Under the pieces are notes generated by a model. It searched no databases. It was given only the letters and a program-made list of their open reading frames with translations, and had not been told where the DNA came from. Shown piece by piece: positions 44,483 through 56,516 of a stretch of DNA of 64,000 nt. The stretch comes from Magnaporthiopsis rhizophila (taxonomy: Eukaryota; Ascomycota; Sordariomycetes; Magnaporthales; Magnaporthaceae). A program made the translations under genes and the position numbers. Location: the NCBI GenBank assembly GCA_003049465.1, contig PYSS01000060.1, positions 124,001 to 188,000 on the forward strand. Direction: 5' to 3'. The first letter of the stretch is position 1, and each line of letters begins with the position of its first letter.

Positions 44483-45577
44483 TCATAAGGGGTTGTCGTG
44501 GTGGCTGTTTGTAGTGATAACAGCCGTCGGCGAGCTAGGGTCGGACATGTGGACGTCGACATCGGAGCCGGTGGAGCCCGACGACGAGGCGGCAGCGGCG
44601 TCCGAGGTGTTGCCACGTCGCGTGGACCGGCGCTTCTTGCCGAGCCCAAGTTTGGCGCTCATGCGTTTCCAACCGTTGCTGTGCGCGTTGATGGCCCTCT
44701 GCAGGCTGCCAGGCGAAGTTCCAAAGCCCCAATCCGACGTGGGCGGTGTGGTTGGAGGCGTCAAGGGCTCGCCCGGGGGCGGTGTGGAGTTGCTGCTCTC
44801 GTCGGCGCTGGCGCCTTCTCGGTCGGCAGCGTCTGTGGAGGAGGACGAAGGAGAACGCGCGGCGCCCTCGGATCTGCGTCCAATGTGGAGATTAGGAAGC
44901 AGAGACAGCTTGGGCGACCGGCTGGACTCTTCTCGCGATGACCCTTCTCTCGACATGCGTAGCCTGGCGCGTCCTTGCCGTGAGTCGGACTCCTCCTCGA
45001 GTTGCTCAAGTGACGGTTGTGAAGCATTCGTGGAAGCAATAAAAGGTAGCAGGACGGAATCGTTCATCAGCTCGTGCACAATCCTGACGGCCTCTCCTAG
45101 CTCTGAGGGATTAGGAGGAGTCGGCGTGGCAGCGAGAGACAGCAACTCGTCCCGGACAGGTCCGGGCAGGTTGACCTCGCGAGGCCCACACGGAAGGATA
45201 TAGGCATTCATCAGCCGCTGCCACAGGTTGCAAACGTGATCGTTGGCATCACTGGTCCAGCTGGCCTGGTTGTGGGCGAGCTGCTCGTAGGCGGCACGGT
45301 AGCGTTCGGCCTCGAGAGTGAACTCGAGGGTTTCTAGACAGTGGTTCTGGGACAGATAGGCCATGAAGGCACTCAGGGTCCAAGGAGGCGGTGCGGTGTT
45401 GGCCAGAATGTCCTGCAGCGACGGGTGGGCCGCGGCCAAAGAGTTTGGCCGCGAGGTGGCCGGCATGATGCCGTCACTACCCCCGCGCCTCGGCGAGTGA
45501 GCCGGAGAAAGGTTCCTCGGGGTGGGCGAGGGACTGAGGTAGGTTGGAGAGTTTGTTCGTTTTCTGGATCTTTTCAT
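44483..45577 (-). CDS. RGS-domain regulator of G-protein signalling
   Basis: The frame encodes 364 residues from the ATG at 45577 (MKRSRKRTNSPTYLSP). The 32 codons before it lack an ATG. Residues of about 67-180 form an RGS box: WTLSAFMAYLSQNHCLETLEFTLEAERY and, at its end, VRIVHELMNDSVLLPFI. RGS proteins speed GTP hydrolysis on G-alpha subunits and in fungi shape growth, conidiation and infection. The layout, a short N-terminus, the box, then a long Ser/Pro tail, is similar to Aspergillus RgsB-like proteins, but that assignment is tentative. The tail is Ser-rich and basic (KKRRSTRRG), followed by SSGSTGSDVDVHMSD. The reading frame continues open past its TGA, so the true C-terminus is uncertain. 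A large gene-empty interval lies upstream. Confidence 0.8.
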   Translation of the reverse strand: MKRSRKRTNSPTYLSPSPTPRNLSPAHSPRRGGSDGIMPATSRPNSLAAAHPSLQDILANTAPPPWTLSAFMAYLSQNHCLETLEFTLEAERYRAAYEQLAHNQASWTSDANDHVCNLWQRLMNAYILPCGPREVNLPGPVRDELLSLAATPTPPNPSELGEAVRIVHELMNDSVLLPFIASTNASQPSLEQLEEESDSRQGRARLRMSREGSSREESSRSPKLSLLPNLHIGRRSEGAARSPSSSSTDAADREGASADESSNSTPPPGEPLTPPTTPPTSDWGFGTSPGSLQRAINAHSNGWKRMSAKLGLGKKRRSTRRGNTSDAAAASSSGSTGSDVDVHMSDPSSPTAVITTNSHHDNPL

Positions 45578-46634
45578 GCTTGCGCTGCCGCCTTGCAGGA
45601 TTAGCGGGGCGAAGTGTGCGATCCAGACCCGAGCCGATCTGCTGCCGGAGCTTGTCGAGTTTTTCCTCAACACCGCAGGGCCATTCGGGGCGCGCCTGCG
45701 GTGATAGATCAGAATGACGGCTTAGATTTGTTCCGCGGGCCAGTCGCGATTAACGTTAACGTCTGCACGTCGTCGTCGCGGTCGCAGCTGCGGTCGCGGT
45801 GTCGGCAATCGTCGTCGTATGTGGCCGCCAAGAGAGAGGGAGAGAGAGGGCCCTCCAAGTCGGGAAATTCAGATGGTGGCGGCCCTAGACGAGCCGGGCA
45901 GACAGCGAGGCCAATGATAAACAGCGCAGACAAGCGCAATGCAAGTGGCCTCCTTGTGACGGCTTCGACGCAAATACCGGTGAGGGCGTGGCCAATGGGG
46001 CGCCGGCCAGATGGTAGGGCAGAGACGGACGGCGGTGTCGATCAGGCCTAGGACGGCGGTTGCACGGTGGGCAGGCAAGTGCAAGGGCCCTGTCGTGCAC
46101 GGGTGACTGCGAGTTCCCGCTTGATGGGAGCGAGGGTAGAAAATTGAGAGAGTGGTCGGGTCGGGAGGACAGAGGGCGACGGCCACTACAGCGCCGTTTC
46201 GATCAAAGACAAACAAAAGAGAAGGTGTCCGTTGGTGAGACAGGAGAAGGCGTCGTGGAAGGAGCGGTGCGATGAGGCAAAGGTGCAAAGGGGCAGAGGG
46301 TGAAGAATAAGGAAAGGAAGAGCTTTCGCAAATTTCTTTTCTTCTTTGCTTTTTTTTCTGTCTCTTCCGATTTGGCAGGCGAAAATGAGATGGGGGTTGA
46401 TTTAGCGGATGAGGGAGCGGGCAGGGAGGAGATATCCAAATGCGAGGGCGCGCGGGTCGGAGACGGCAAATGTGCTGCGGGAGGCACTGGGTGCTGGAGT
46501 GGCCTGGCGTGGTGGTGGTGGCCAGAGTAGATTGGATGGGTGCAAGCCAGATCTGGAGCGGCTCAGTCTTTAGGTTCTGGAAGGGCGGGAGAAGTTGAAG
46601 GCGCGGACCATTGAGAGGGCGTGCTGACCTGACA

Positions 46635-46707
46635 CCCCCCCCCCCCCCCCCCCCNNNNNNNNNNNNNNNNNNNNNNNNNNNNNNNNNNNNNNNNNNNNCC
46701 CCCCCCC
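46635..46707. repeat. poly-C tract containing an assembly gap
   Basis: Twenty C (46635-46654), 44 N (46655-46698) and nine C (46699-46707). The real length of the homopolymer is unknown, and sequence may be missing. Confidence 0.98.
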
Positions 46708-49700
46708 TACAGGCTTGGCTTGGACCAGGGCCAAGGACTGTCGATCCCGTGGCATGAAAATCCGCCAGAGGTGGCCTGGAGTTGCCTGGCTGGCGAACCA
46801 GCGTGCGACGGTCTGGCACACTGCTCCAACCGGCCGAGACACGAGAAATGAAGACGACCGTAAAAGGAATATTCACTCTGCTCTTTCACCCTCACCGTCG
46901 CCCGTCGGCGCTGGCATTCAGGCACGCACGCACGCACAAACGCGCGCACACGCGCGCGCTGGGCAGCGGACGAGGGGAGCGCCGAACAGGGCGTCTGCTA
47001 GCACCACCTACCTCCCAAAGATGCCTGCTGGTGCCGTCGCGGGTGGGCCACGCCTCCACCACCGCACATGTGTGCATTCCATTCCATGGTACTACAGTAA
47101 TCCATTTCCAAGACGCTCTGGGATGGAGCACACCCCGCAGCGGCGTCCTGCGTGGGCTCCACCACTGACAAGCAGGCAGGACTCACGGCCGAGCCCAAGC
47201 GAACGGCGCCTTCCAGGTTCAGTCAGGTTGGGCGCGCAACAGTGTGGACGAGTGGCGTGACTATGGGCCATGGGCTGGTGAGCACTGGAATTAGAAAGCG
47301 GAAGGCAACTTGCAAAGAACCTGATAGTTTAACCGCCTTGCGCAGGCGACACCTCACTTTCCCATCCGATTCCCGTTTCTGATCAATTGATTTACTTTTT
47401 GCCTCTTGCACACCACCCACCTCGCCATCCAAAGGGAAGGCGTGGGTGCAGCCAAGCCTCCGTTGCTTGTGGTGGGTATGGCGGCCTGCGCGGGTGTGGG
47501 GCGGCAAAAAGCCCCATTAGCACTACCACTTCACTAATCCGGCTAGTGGCTCCCAGACTTGCAGACGCTGACCTCTATCCGTCCAACAGCACTCAGCCGC
47601 CGACTGCTTGAATTCCATGGGTTCCTTTGTGCGCGGGAGTGTGTTGTGTCCCAAGGCCGTGGTCGTGCGCGTGGTGGCTTGGCCGAGCTCAGCCTTGAAG
47701 TTCCATGCATGGATGCCAGTGGTGGTGACTCCTGTGCCTCTCTCATTTCATTCTTCCTTCCCATCAGCCTTCCTTTGCTTCTTTTTGTTCGCTGACAGCT
47801 TTCCTTTCAGGGGAAAGGCACGTTAACCCACACATGACCGGTCTAATTTGGGGTGGCGTCCAGTCCATGCCTGCATAACACCTGCAGCCAGGGGCCCGGC
47901 TGGCCAGGCTCAGCACGCCATTGGCCCGAGCCCTGCTGGCGCTGAGAGTCACACAGTAATTTCCTGGCGGCGGACAGGGGAGCCAGGGCCTGTCTTGGCA
48001 TTTCGGTGCCGGGCTCGCAGACCCAGTCACGCGCAGTTATGTCATGGCAATTGCCCTTTCTGTGCCGTACCAGCGCAAACACCAAACACGGACAGGCGCA
48101 TCATCCGTTCAAGTGACATAAACAGCCGACCCAGGAGGCTTTCCCCGCAACAAAAGGTCCAGGGGGGCGACATTGATCCGAACATACAGTTAACGGTAAA
48201 TGCGTCAGGGCATACATTTGCGTGCCGGTATACCAACAGGCCGAGGTGCAACGGCGTTTTATTCTGGATGCCCGAGCGGATGGATGTAAAGTGAGGCCAG
48301 AGAGATGGCCAGCGCTGGGCCAGTCAGGAAGGTGCCCGGTCAAATGAGCCACGAAGGAAGGCGCCAGCCAACAACGCCAGCCAGCTCGGCCCTTGATTCG
48401 CCCTGTTTCGTTTGCTGACCGCTCGGCGACGGGTCCGAAAGGCGAACAGGGCATGCATGCGAAAGCACAACGGGGAGAACGGCCAGGCGCTAGAAGGGCG
48501 CTAGAATTGTTCCAAAAGCCGCACTGCATGTGTCCGACCTGATGGGCCTCGTCATCCTTTGCACAGGGATGGGCGGGTGACCGAGTCTGAGACAGGAAGC
48601 TGGATGGACAAAGAGCGACGCCGAAAAAAAAAAAAAAAAAAAAAAAAAATGGAAGGTTGTCATCAACCTGGGCGAGGGAGAAAATGCTGACGATGGATGA
48701 TAAGGTCCGTGCCCTCTGTGTTCCCGAAGGCAGCAAGTGAGAGTCGCACAGACACACAGACGGCTGTCGGATCCCAGAGGGAAATGCAACGCCCCAACGT
48801 CCAATTACAACATAAAAAAAAATCAGAATTAGAATATCGCCACTCGGCAAGCCCTGGGTGGATAGTGTTTCTCGTTGAGTTTGCGGTTGCCAAAATAAAA
48901 AAAAAAAAAATAAGACCAAAAAAGAGCGGATCCCCAGTTTACCAGGAGACCCCTTGACTCCATCCAGGCTGGATGCCTGTCTAGCTGTGAACCCATGGTT
49001 TTCCAAGCCTGTTCGTAAAAGAGAAACATGTAACCTCCGATTTTGGCATCGGCAGGCACCAAAAGAAAAGTCAGGCAATGCCCCTTTGCCGTATCTCCCC
49101 GAGTTGCCACTCTGCCTGCCTCAGCTCCGTCCCCGGCGTGCCGGCCCCGCCACTCCTTTCCTTGTGCTTCGTCCCAGAGCCAATGACGTTTGCGGAATAT
49201 TCTTTTCCCCTTTCTTTTTTTGTATGGATGCCTCTTTGAAGAATTGGACCTGGGCCGCCCCGCCGTACAGGGCAAAGAATCCGCCATCTGCGGGAATAAG
49301 GGGGCGAATAGCCGGACAAGCGATTCGGCAGGTAGGATTGCAGGGGGTGAACAGGTGGCCCTTTTCTTCGCGCCCGGAAAATTCGGCGGCGACGGGCGGC
49401 GCGAAGGCAAGCACGGAAGAGGGGGGAGGGTTGTCGAGGTGGTGCCGTCATTTGCGGGCAATATCCGGACATCTGCAAGCATCGTATGTACGGTACATTC
49501 CATGATGAGGAGACTGGTGCCGACATCCCCTCCCGTGGCGCGCCCACTGGTGGAGTTGCGCTTGGTGATGGGCAAGCGGGCAGCAGCAGAGAAGCGGGAC
49601 ATGTAACCCAAGGCCGCAGGTGGTGTGGTGGCCGGCATGAGTGGCAAATGGGATGCCCATACCAATCAACTCAGTGGACGACGCCTGCAGGACAGGACGA

Positions 49701-49818
49701 GACGGGATTGTCAGCACGCCTTCCCAAAGAGGATATTGGAGAGAACAATTCCGTGCCAGTGTGCCCCTTGGTTTCGGGAACCAAACGATGCTATTCGACA
49801 TTCCTTTCTTGTACGAGC

Positions 49819-49837
49819 CACACACACACACACACAC
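49819..49837. repeat. AC microsatellite
   Basis: Nine or more CA units in the gene-empty interval. No function is suggested. Confidence 0.9.
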
Positions 49838-50273
49838 GAACCACCGTCACTCATGCCCGAGAAAGGAGTCAAATCGAGTGCCGGCAGACACCACCACCAT
49901 CCAAAGCTGTCTGTGGGAATACGCGTACTGTGTGCTGCACACACCAAGCAAACAACCGAAACATCCGCAACAGCCGAGCATGGCGTGAGCGCCCAGTTCC
50001 TAAGGTGGTGGGTGTTGTGTGTGAACGCCACTGGCATGCAAATTTGCACCGAGGTGACGCGACGTACGCACTCTCGTCGTCCAGATGAGACATTTCGCAG
50101 GCTGTGCAAAGTGACGACGAACCCCAGCCCAAAAGGAAGATACGACCCATTCAGCCCCGGAGGCCTGGCCTTACTGTTCTCACACCCACCCCCTCATCTC
50201 CCGGTCTCTCCGCCGTTTTGGCCGTGCTGTAGTCATCTTTTTATTTTTTTTATTTTTTTTATCGATCGAAAGC

Positions 50274-50295
50274 GTCGCTAGTCGCTAGTCGCTAG
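50274..50295. repeat. 7-bp tandem repeat GTCGCTA, three copies
   Basis: Three perfect head-to-tail copies plus one further base, next to T-rich sequence. Confidence 0.85.
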
Positions 50296-50582
50296 GGGGA
50301 AGGCAAGGAAGGAAAGGAATGCATCACACATCACACCGCACAAAAATTTCCCGCTCTCAGCTGCCTTTTCCATGTTGGGACTACCCTGCCGGACTTTTTT
50401 CGGATCGGGCTTCGTTAGGCTTTCATCGTCGTCGGGCTGAGAAAAAAACGCAGGGCCGGGGTGGAAAATGGCATAAAAATGAGAAAAGCCAAAAATGCTA
50501 TTTCCCATCCCGTCGCGCAGGGATTCCCCTGCGTAAATACCTCGGTGCCTAGGGGGTTGCTTGTTGTGCGTCTCGTCTTAGT

Positions 50583-50740
50583 GGTTGGTTGGTTGGTTGG
50601 TAGCCGGGCAAAGACCACAGACCGGCCGACACTACGGACGCACGCGCGTTCCCCTTCTGGCGCCTTTCGAGAATATTTCCTCGTAGGATCTAGCTTTTTA
50701 GCCTGAACCGACCGACCGATAGACCGACCGGCCGATCGAT
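50583..50740. repeat. GGTT and CCGA tetranucleotide repeats
   Basis: GGTTGGTTGGTTGGTTGG occupies 50583-50600, and CCGA-type repeats (with CCGATAGACCGA and CCGATCGAT) occupy about 50707-50740. Both lie in the gene-empty interval. Confidence 0.8.
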
Positions 50741-52358
50741 TCCCCCCTGGCCATCGGATCGTTTCCCAGTGAATCAAAAAGTGGCTTTTACTTTGGACGC
50801 ATGGAACGCACAGGGCATGCACATACACATATCATACACGTGCCACATCTCAAGTGGGCGTGCGTGTGAATGCGGGCCCCACAACTCTGGAGTGACGATG
50901 AAAACGGGACACGCGCGGGAACGCCGGTGCCCGCCCCTCATACTCTATGTCCGGCCTCATACCCAACATCTTGGTACTATCTCCCCTAATGCATTTTTTT
51001 CTTCTTCTACTTTTTTTCTTTCTTTTTTTTTTCCTTCCCTTTTCCGCGGTGCCGGTTTCGGGTTGCTCCCTCGACCGACCGCGTCGTTTGCCACCGTATC
51101 GCGTCATCATCGTGTTCGTCCGTCGGACCACCGTCATACATGGGCATGGAGCCTGAGCCATCGCCCCATGTTTTACGCACGTTGTGAGCAACCGAGCTGG
51201 GCGCACGTCCGTTGGTCCAGCTGATCCGACTGCATCAAAGCAATCCATTCAAATTTTGGCTTGACATGCCACACCCTGTAGAAAATTTCTAGAACAAGCA
51301 CTAATGACGCCAATATTCAAGGCGGAGAAAAAAAAAAACAAGGCCAACGCATAAGCACACAAAAACAAGCCTTCCTTCGTAGTCAAGTAAAAAGGTCGGG
51401 GTCCTCCGGGTTGGCGCGGTCCAACGGAAAATAAAAAAGGCATCCATCCGCCTAACGAGGTACCCTTTTTGACCTAGTAATCCAACATACATGATTCAAA
51501 AGCGCCGATAATTGCTCCTCCCAAAGCAGGGAGTGCGGAGACGCCGAGAACCAATAAACAAGTAGAGGTGAACCGGCGCTGGAAAAACAAATCCGAGAAT
51601 GAGAAGGTGAGAAAAAGAAACGTAATCACAACATCCACAACGCCTTCCATGATTCTCCATATGGAGCTTAATGATGAATAACTGGTCCGACTCAACCGCG
51701 TGGCGGTGCAATGAGATTTCGGATAAGGCAACCGCCTTGACCGCTTCTCGTCTTGACCAACATCTTTAATGTGGAAATTGCAATGCTGCCCTCGGTCCGT
51801 CCGAGCGAGAAAAAGAAGAGAAAAATTGAATAAACGGCCAACCTAGGTAATCCCTTTGATGAGCGGATCTGTGATCTCTAGCTCGGAAGAGCCGGCTCAT
51901 ACTGGGGTTCGGTTGATATTGCCCAGACGATAACCGACCACATGTCCCCCTTGTCTATGATGCGCTCAGCTTGGTCGCATATAGGGCATCGAGAGAGAAA
52001 AGACGGGGAAAAAAAAATCTTAACGGAACAGTGCGCGTAAATCAGACAAGGTATTTCAACAAGATAATAGGTAGACAGGTCATCAATGTGCGGCATTGAG
52101 ACGAAGAAAGGTGGAGGCGCTCTTGCCAAACATTTCGACTCACGGTTTAGACCGAACCGTGCGTCGTGCGTCGTATGTCGTGCTAGAACATGATGGGACA
52201 TGTTGAGCTAGAATTCCGACCACGGTGGGGTACGGCGAAAAGATCCGGCGTGCGCATGGACGTCGAGTCGTGAAGGGTGGGAGGGAGAGGAGAAATGAGT
52301 GGCTCCATAACCATCGGCGAGGCCGTGGCAGCCGGGCAGCATGTCGGGCATGTCGGCT

Positions 52359-55300
52359 TCAGAGATCGGATATGTCAAAGTCGCCAGTAAAGCCGCCGTT
52401 TAGAAGGACACCTGCAAGCCTCAGGCGCTGCTGTGGCATGTCGCTGGCTTGGTATGTCGAGGGGTCGATGTCGAGGGCTATGCAGAAGCCGTTGGTAATC
52501 GAGTGCACGCCGCAGTCCCATGAGTTGGTCTGACTGGTTGACTCGTAGTCGCGAATTTTCCAGTGGGTCTCGTCGTAGTGAGGCCCGAGGAACGTCTGAA
52601 CCCATTTGAGGAGTACGCCTGCGATCCGGGGACTCCCGGCGCCCTGTGGTCCGAGCGAGTCTATGTGCGCCACGATGCCTTGCTTTGGCCGAACGATGCC
52701 CAGCGTCCAGTGCGCGTTGCCTAGGTTGATTGGGATCAGGAACGTCTCGACGCTGAGATAGTTTCCTTGGTTGACGCCCAGCCGTCGGAGCCATCGCTGC
52801 GTGCTTTCGGGTCCACGGTCGGTGAGGTGCTTCCAGAAGTACGAGTTGAGCAGTACACACTTGACCGCGTTCTTAGTGCCGGTCTTGTCGTTGACGTACT
52901 TTGCCACGTACGACAGGCTCGAGTTGATGATTTCGTCGTTCAGCCAGACAGTGGGTGGGACAACCTGTCTGAAGTCGCGGCCGAGAATCTCGGTTCCCTC
53001 AGCCGATCTAGCTAATGCCGTCGTTTCTCTGGCCCGGAGAGTGTCCAGGATCCTGGTGTGCCAGTCCTCGGATACCTGCTGGACGATGGCTGCGTTGGGG
53101 AGTCGCAAGCCCCCGCTTCGCTCGAGGCGTTCTTTCTCCTCTCTCTCGAGTCTCTCGGCCTCTTCCTTGCGCTTCACCTCCTCGGCACGCCTGGCTCGCT
53201 CTCTCTCTTCCTCCTCCTCGGCTTCGATACGGAGCTGGACGGCGCAAGCGAGCTCATCGTCCTTGTTGGAGCTGATGGTGAGAGCTGGGAAGGACGGGAA
53301 ATCAAGATCATCTTCAGGCTTCGAGGGTGCGAGTGGTGATGAAGTATGTGACGGTGCCTGTGGCGAGTTCGGCTGAGACGGAGCGGGAGATGATGAGCTT
53401 GATGGTGATGTAGAATGGCGCGGTGAGTTATCCGGCGAATGGGCTGGTGAACCAGTAATAAGTGACTGCTGCCCATTATTGGGCGAGCCAGTGATAGGCG
53501 GCTGCTGCGGATTGTAGGGCGAGCCAGTGATAGGTGACGGCTGCGCGCTGTTCGGCGAGCCAGCGGTAGGTGACTGCTGCGAATGGGAGGACGAGCCAGT
53601 AATGGGTGAATGCTGAGCACGGTTAGGAGAGCCGGTGATAGGTGAATGCTGCGCACGATTAGGCGAGCCGGTAATAGGTGACTGCTGCGCACGGTTAGGC
53701 GAGCCAGTAGAAGGTGACTGCTGCATCTTGTTGGGCGAGTCCACCTTGTCCTCAGTCTCAATGGCAGGGACGCGGATGTTGCGGGTATCATCGGCAAAGA
53801 AGGCCAGTATCTCCTTGCGGCGGGCTTCTGGCGATGTTGGTTTGGTTTCCGGAGTGGGCGGCGCGGTAGACTCGGGCGACTCGCCGATAAGTGAAAAGTC
53901 ATGGACATCGATGCTCTTCTTCCGGGGCGTCACTGTGGCATGTGACGGCGCTCTGAATCTGGACCTTCGAGTCGACGACTGCAGAGCGGAATAAGGTGTG
54001 CGCGCGATGGAGGGGTTGCTAGATATGTCCACGTCCATTCGGTCTGGCGCTGTAGAGGAGAGAGAGCCGCGCATAGCGGGAGCGGGAGGGTGTGTCGTGC
54101 GGTTAGAGGTAGTAGAGGTGCGTACGTCGGTATTCGTAGCAACAGGTCCTTCTGCCTGCGCGTCGACACGCTGCGAGGCCATGAGGCCGGGTCGGAATAG
54201 CTTGGGAGGAAGTCTCGACGAACTGCCGGAAACCTGCCTGGTCCTGGCGAGTACATCCGCGCGCGATGGTTGCGGTGTCTGGAAGCTGCTGTTCCAATTC
54301 CTCGCGGGAGCTTGCCGCATCGGCGTCTGGGCGAGACGGGCGGAATCTGACGGTCTCTTGGTGGCACTCATGGTGCTGGAGGAATCCATTGCGGACGCAG
54401 GACTATATGTCTGCGGCGCGTCCTCTGCCTGGGCCGATGTTGATACGATCGGCTGGCGCGTCTCCACGGCTTTCTCGGTGCGCGACGCGATAGGTGTAAT
54501 GTCCTCAGTGCGAAGATCTGGGACGGCGATAGGCGTAAAGCCGGGAGCGTAAGGTTGGAGAGAAGCGACGTCCTGGGCGGGATATGAGGTGGGTGTGACG
54601 TGCTGAGGAGGGCGTGAGATAGGAGTGAGATCCGGAGCGGGATATGGGCTCGGACTCGGTGAGAGGGGGGCAATAGGTCCCGCGCGGCTAGGTTCCTCAG
54701 TCTCGGAGTCACTGGAGGACGGCGACGGGCTTGGCACTCTGAAATGGCCGCGCCAATTGAAATCGGCGGGCGGAGCGGGCGAAGGCAGAGGCGTCGTCTT
54801 GAAGACGACGCGACGCCTGGCGGTGAGGTCTTGGACCCGCTGTTGGCGGCGCAGCCTCTCCCGCCGCAGCGTCCCCGAGTGCTTGAGGATGCCCTTTGCA
54901 GGGCGCTGCGGGGTCTTGGGCTGGCCCTGCTCCCGCAGGGGCCGGGACGCGACTTCCCGCCGGATGTGCAGCCGCTTCAGCTGGGCGACTGCCGGCCGCC
55001 TCCAAATGGCGGCGGCGGCGGCGGCAGGACGCCCGAGCTGGCCCTCCTCTCTCCGCTCGACAGCCCGAGCCGCAACTGCCACTGGCAGGCCAACTGGTGG
55101 TTGAGACACCGGCGCGAACACCGGCCTGCGCCTGGGAAACTTCCTATTCTTCGGGTCGAACCCGCTAGGAAATCTCACCGGCGTCTGTTTCAAACAACAC
55201 AAAATTCTTGATGTTAGCTTGCACGATTCTGTGTCAGGTCTGAGGTGGCAGTGAGCCAGCCGTGACTGGGTGGATTGGAATTGTTCAAAGTGGAGACGCG

Positions 55301-55988
55301 CCCCGGCTGCTAGGTGGATGGGTGGGGCGGGGGCTGCGAGCTGGTAATGGGGCACGCAGGTCGAGGCTCTTCTCAGATATCACTCACCTTACGCAGCGCC
55401 TCCTCGCCGCGGTTGACATCGCGGGTCGCCTTGCGGCGTTTAACCCACGTGTCTCCCGATGGAGAGGAGGCACTGGTCTCGACCACCAGTATGGTATGCG
55501 CAGCGTCAGCTGCGGCTGCGGGTGCCGAGCCACCGATGGCCGCGCCTGTGAACCCGCCAGTTAGCAGCCAGAGCAAGATTCGTGCAAGGATGGAGATGGT
55601 GTTGCTTGATACATACCGAAGCGCAGCACACCGGCCACGGCGGTGTAGACGGACCGAAGTGCCGTCTGCGCCCAACCCCAAAGGGTGGGCGCGCCCTGTG
55701 TGCAGGAAAGATATCGTTAGTATCAGGCGAAGCCAGTTACCAGACGAAGCCCGCTGGATCGAGTGCCGCTGCAGCCCTTGCGATGTCGTGACTGGCACGT
55801 TCCCGGGCTGCGCGAGCCCGAGGGACAAGGCAGAATGCTGTGCATCGAGCGCGAGAGACCCAAAACCCGGAGAACAGAGAGGGAAAAAAGTATCGAAACA
55901 AAAGAATCATGATGCATACCTCTTGGAGGGCGGCGCGAAGCTCTGCCTCGGAGCTCGAGGCTGGTCTCTTTCCCGTTGTGGCGGGCAT
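52359..55988 (-). CDS. SUMO-specific protease, Ulp1 family (C48)
   Basis: Four exons, 55988-55920, 55695-55617, 55545-55388 and 55184-52359, join in frame to 1043 residues. The C-terminal 220 residues are a Ulp1-type cysteine protease domain that matures SUMO and removes it from substrates. WLNDEIINSSLSYV starts the catalytic core. The catalytic set is H927 (NAHWTLGIV), D944 (HIDSLG), Q987 and C993 (TSQTNSWDCGVHSITNGF), so it should be active. A charged helix of Glu/Arg (about 53140-53245) lies before it. The N-terminal two thirds are disordered and include eight copies of a 12-residue repeat, described separately. The start MPATTGKRPASSSEAEL was chosen because exon 1 ends in a GTATGC donor exactly after 23 codons. 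Ulp1 versus Ulp2 branch is unresolved, though the C-terminal catalytic domain favours Ulp1. Confidence 0.9.
53436..53723 (-). repeat. eight tandem 36-bp repeats inside the SUMO protease gene
   Basis: Eight imperfect 12-codon units encode QQSPITGSPNRA-like peptides, with variation at the ends (QHSPITGSPNRA, QPSPITGSPYNP, QQSLITGSPAHS). The frame is kept throughout. Each unit carries one or two Ser-Pro pairs, possible targets of proline-directed kinases. Confidence 0.93.
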
Positions 55989-56327
55989 CTTTGCTTTGTT
56001 TGTGGTGTGGAGGAGAGAAAGGTTGTGGTGACGGGATCAAGCGGCGGGAGGATTTACATGGTGGGGGAAATGTGCGTGGAGGGTAGGCACGTGCTGGATT
56101 TTTTTTTTTTTTGGACAGGACCAGTCTTTGATATTGCAATCAGGTTGCCCTCACCTGGCTGTCACCGGGTTGTCACCGGCGGTGACCTGGACTGTCCGGC
56201 TGGCCAAAGTATGGGGGTGGGATGGCAGCACCCAGCCCTGGCCAGGAAAGAGCAGCCGAGACGTCTACCACCCGGAAACAAACAGAAAGAAAAAAAAATG
56301 AAAAGATAGCAGCAGGCAGGAGGAGCC

Positions 56328-56516
56328 TTGTTCGAAAAGTCACTTATTGCAATAAGTGCTTATAACGTTGTTAGAAAGCAGAATACTTATAAGGCGGCTA
56401 GGGCGGTTATATCTGCCAACGGTGGGAGGCGTAGCAAAATGGCATCTTTCTGCCTTTTATCTAAATACAGGCTCGTAGCAGGCAAAAGGAACAAAAGATT
56501 GCGATTCACGTTTTAA
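56328..56516 (+). pseudogene. possible relic of a pogo/Fot1-type transposase N-terminus
   Basis: The peptide reads EKSLIAISAYNVVRKQNTYKAARAV. This spacing resembles the N-terminal psq-type helix-turn-helix of Fot1/pogo transposases (an acidic residue, LIxAIxAY, then AAR). Downstream pieces such as VLKLT occur in another frame, which would fit decay by frameshift. The sequence is AT-richer than its surroundings. Only about 60 codons are visible, there are no terminal repeats or catalytic DDE parts, and the likeness may be chance. Confidence 0.35.
56341..56358. repeat. perfect 18-bp palindrome
   Basis: CACTTATTGCAATAAGTG equals its own reverse complement. It lies in the AT-rich island with the possible transposase relic and about 350 bp upstream of the SUMO protease start. 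Confidence 0.9.

Larger units (their letters stand above)
45578..52358. other. 6.8-kb gene-empty interval upstream of the RGS gene
   Basis: I find no frame here with supportable coding character. The longest ones, such as 48101-49078 on the minus strand, depend on poly-A/T tracts. The region contains a C-run with a gap (46635-46707), an A-run at 48624-48649, an AC repeat at 49819-49837, a 7-bp repeat GTCGCTA at 50274-50295, GGTT repeats at 50583-50600 and CCGA repeats at 50707-50740. It lies 5' of the RGS gene and 3' of the SUMO protease gene. It may hold a long promoter, a spliced leader or a non-coding transcript, which I cannot see. Confidence 0.5.

Noticed and set aside
48101..49078. 325-codon minus-strand open frame in the gene-empty interval
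   Set aside because: It depends on translated A/T homopolymers (Phe runs) and lacks family likeness or splice context.
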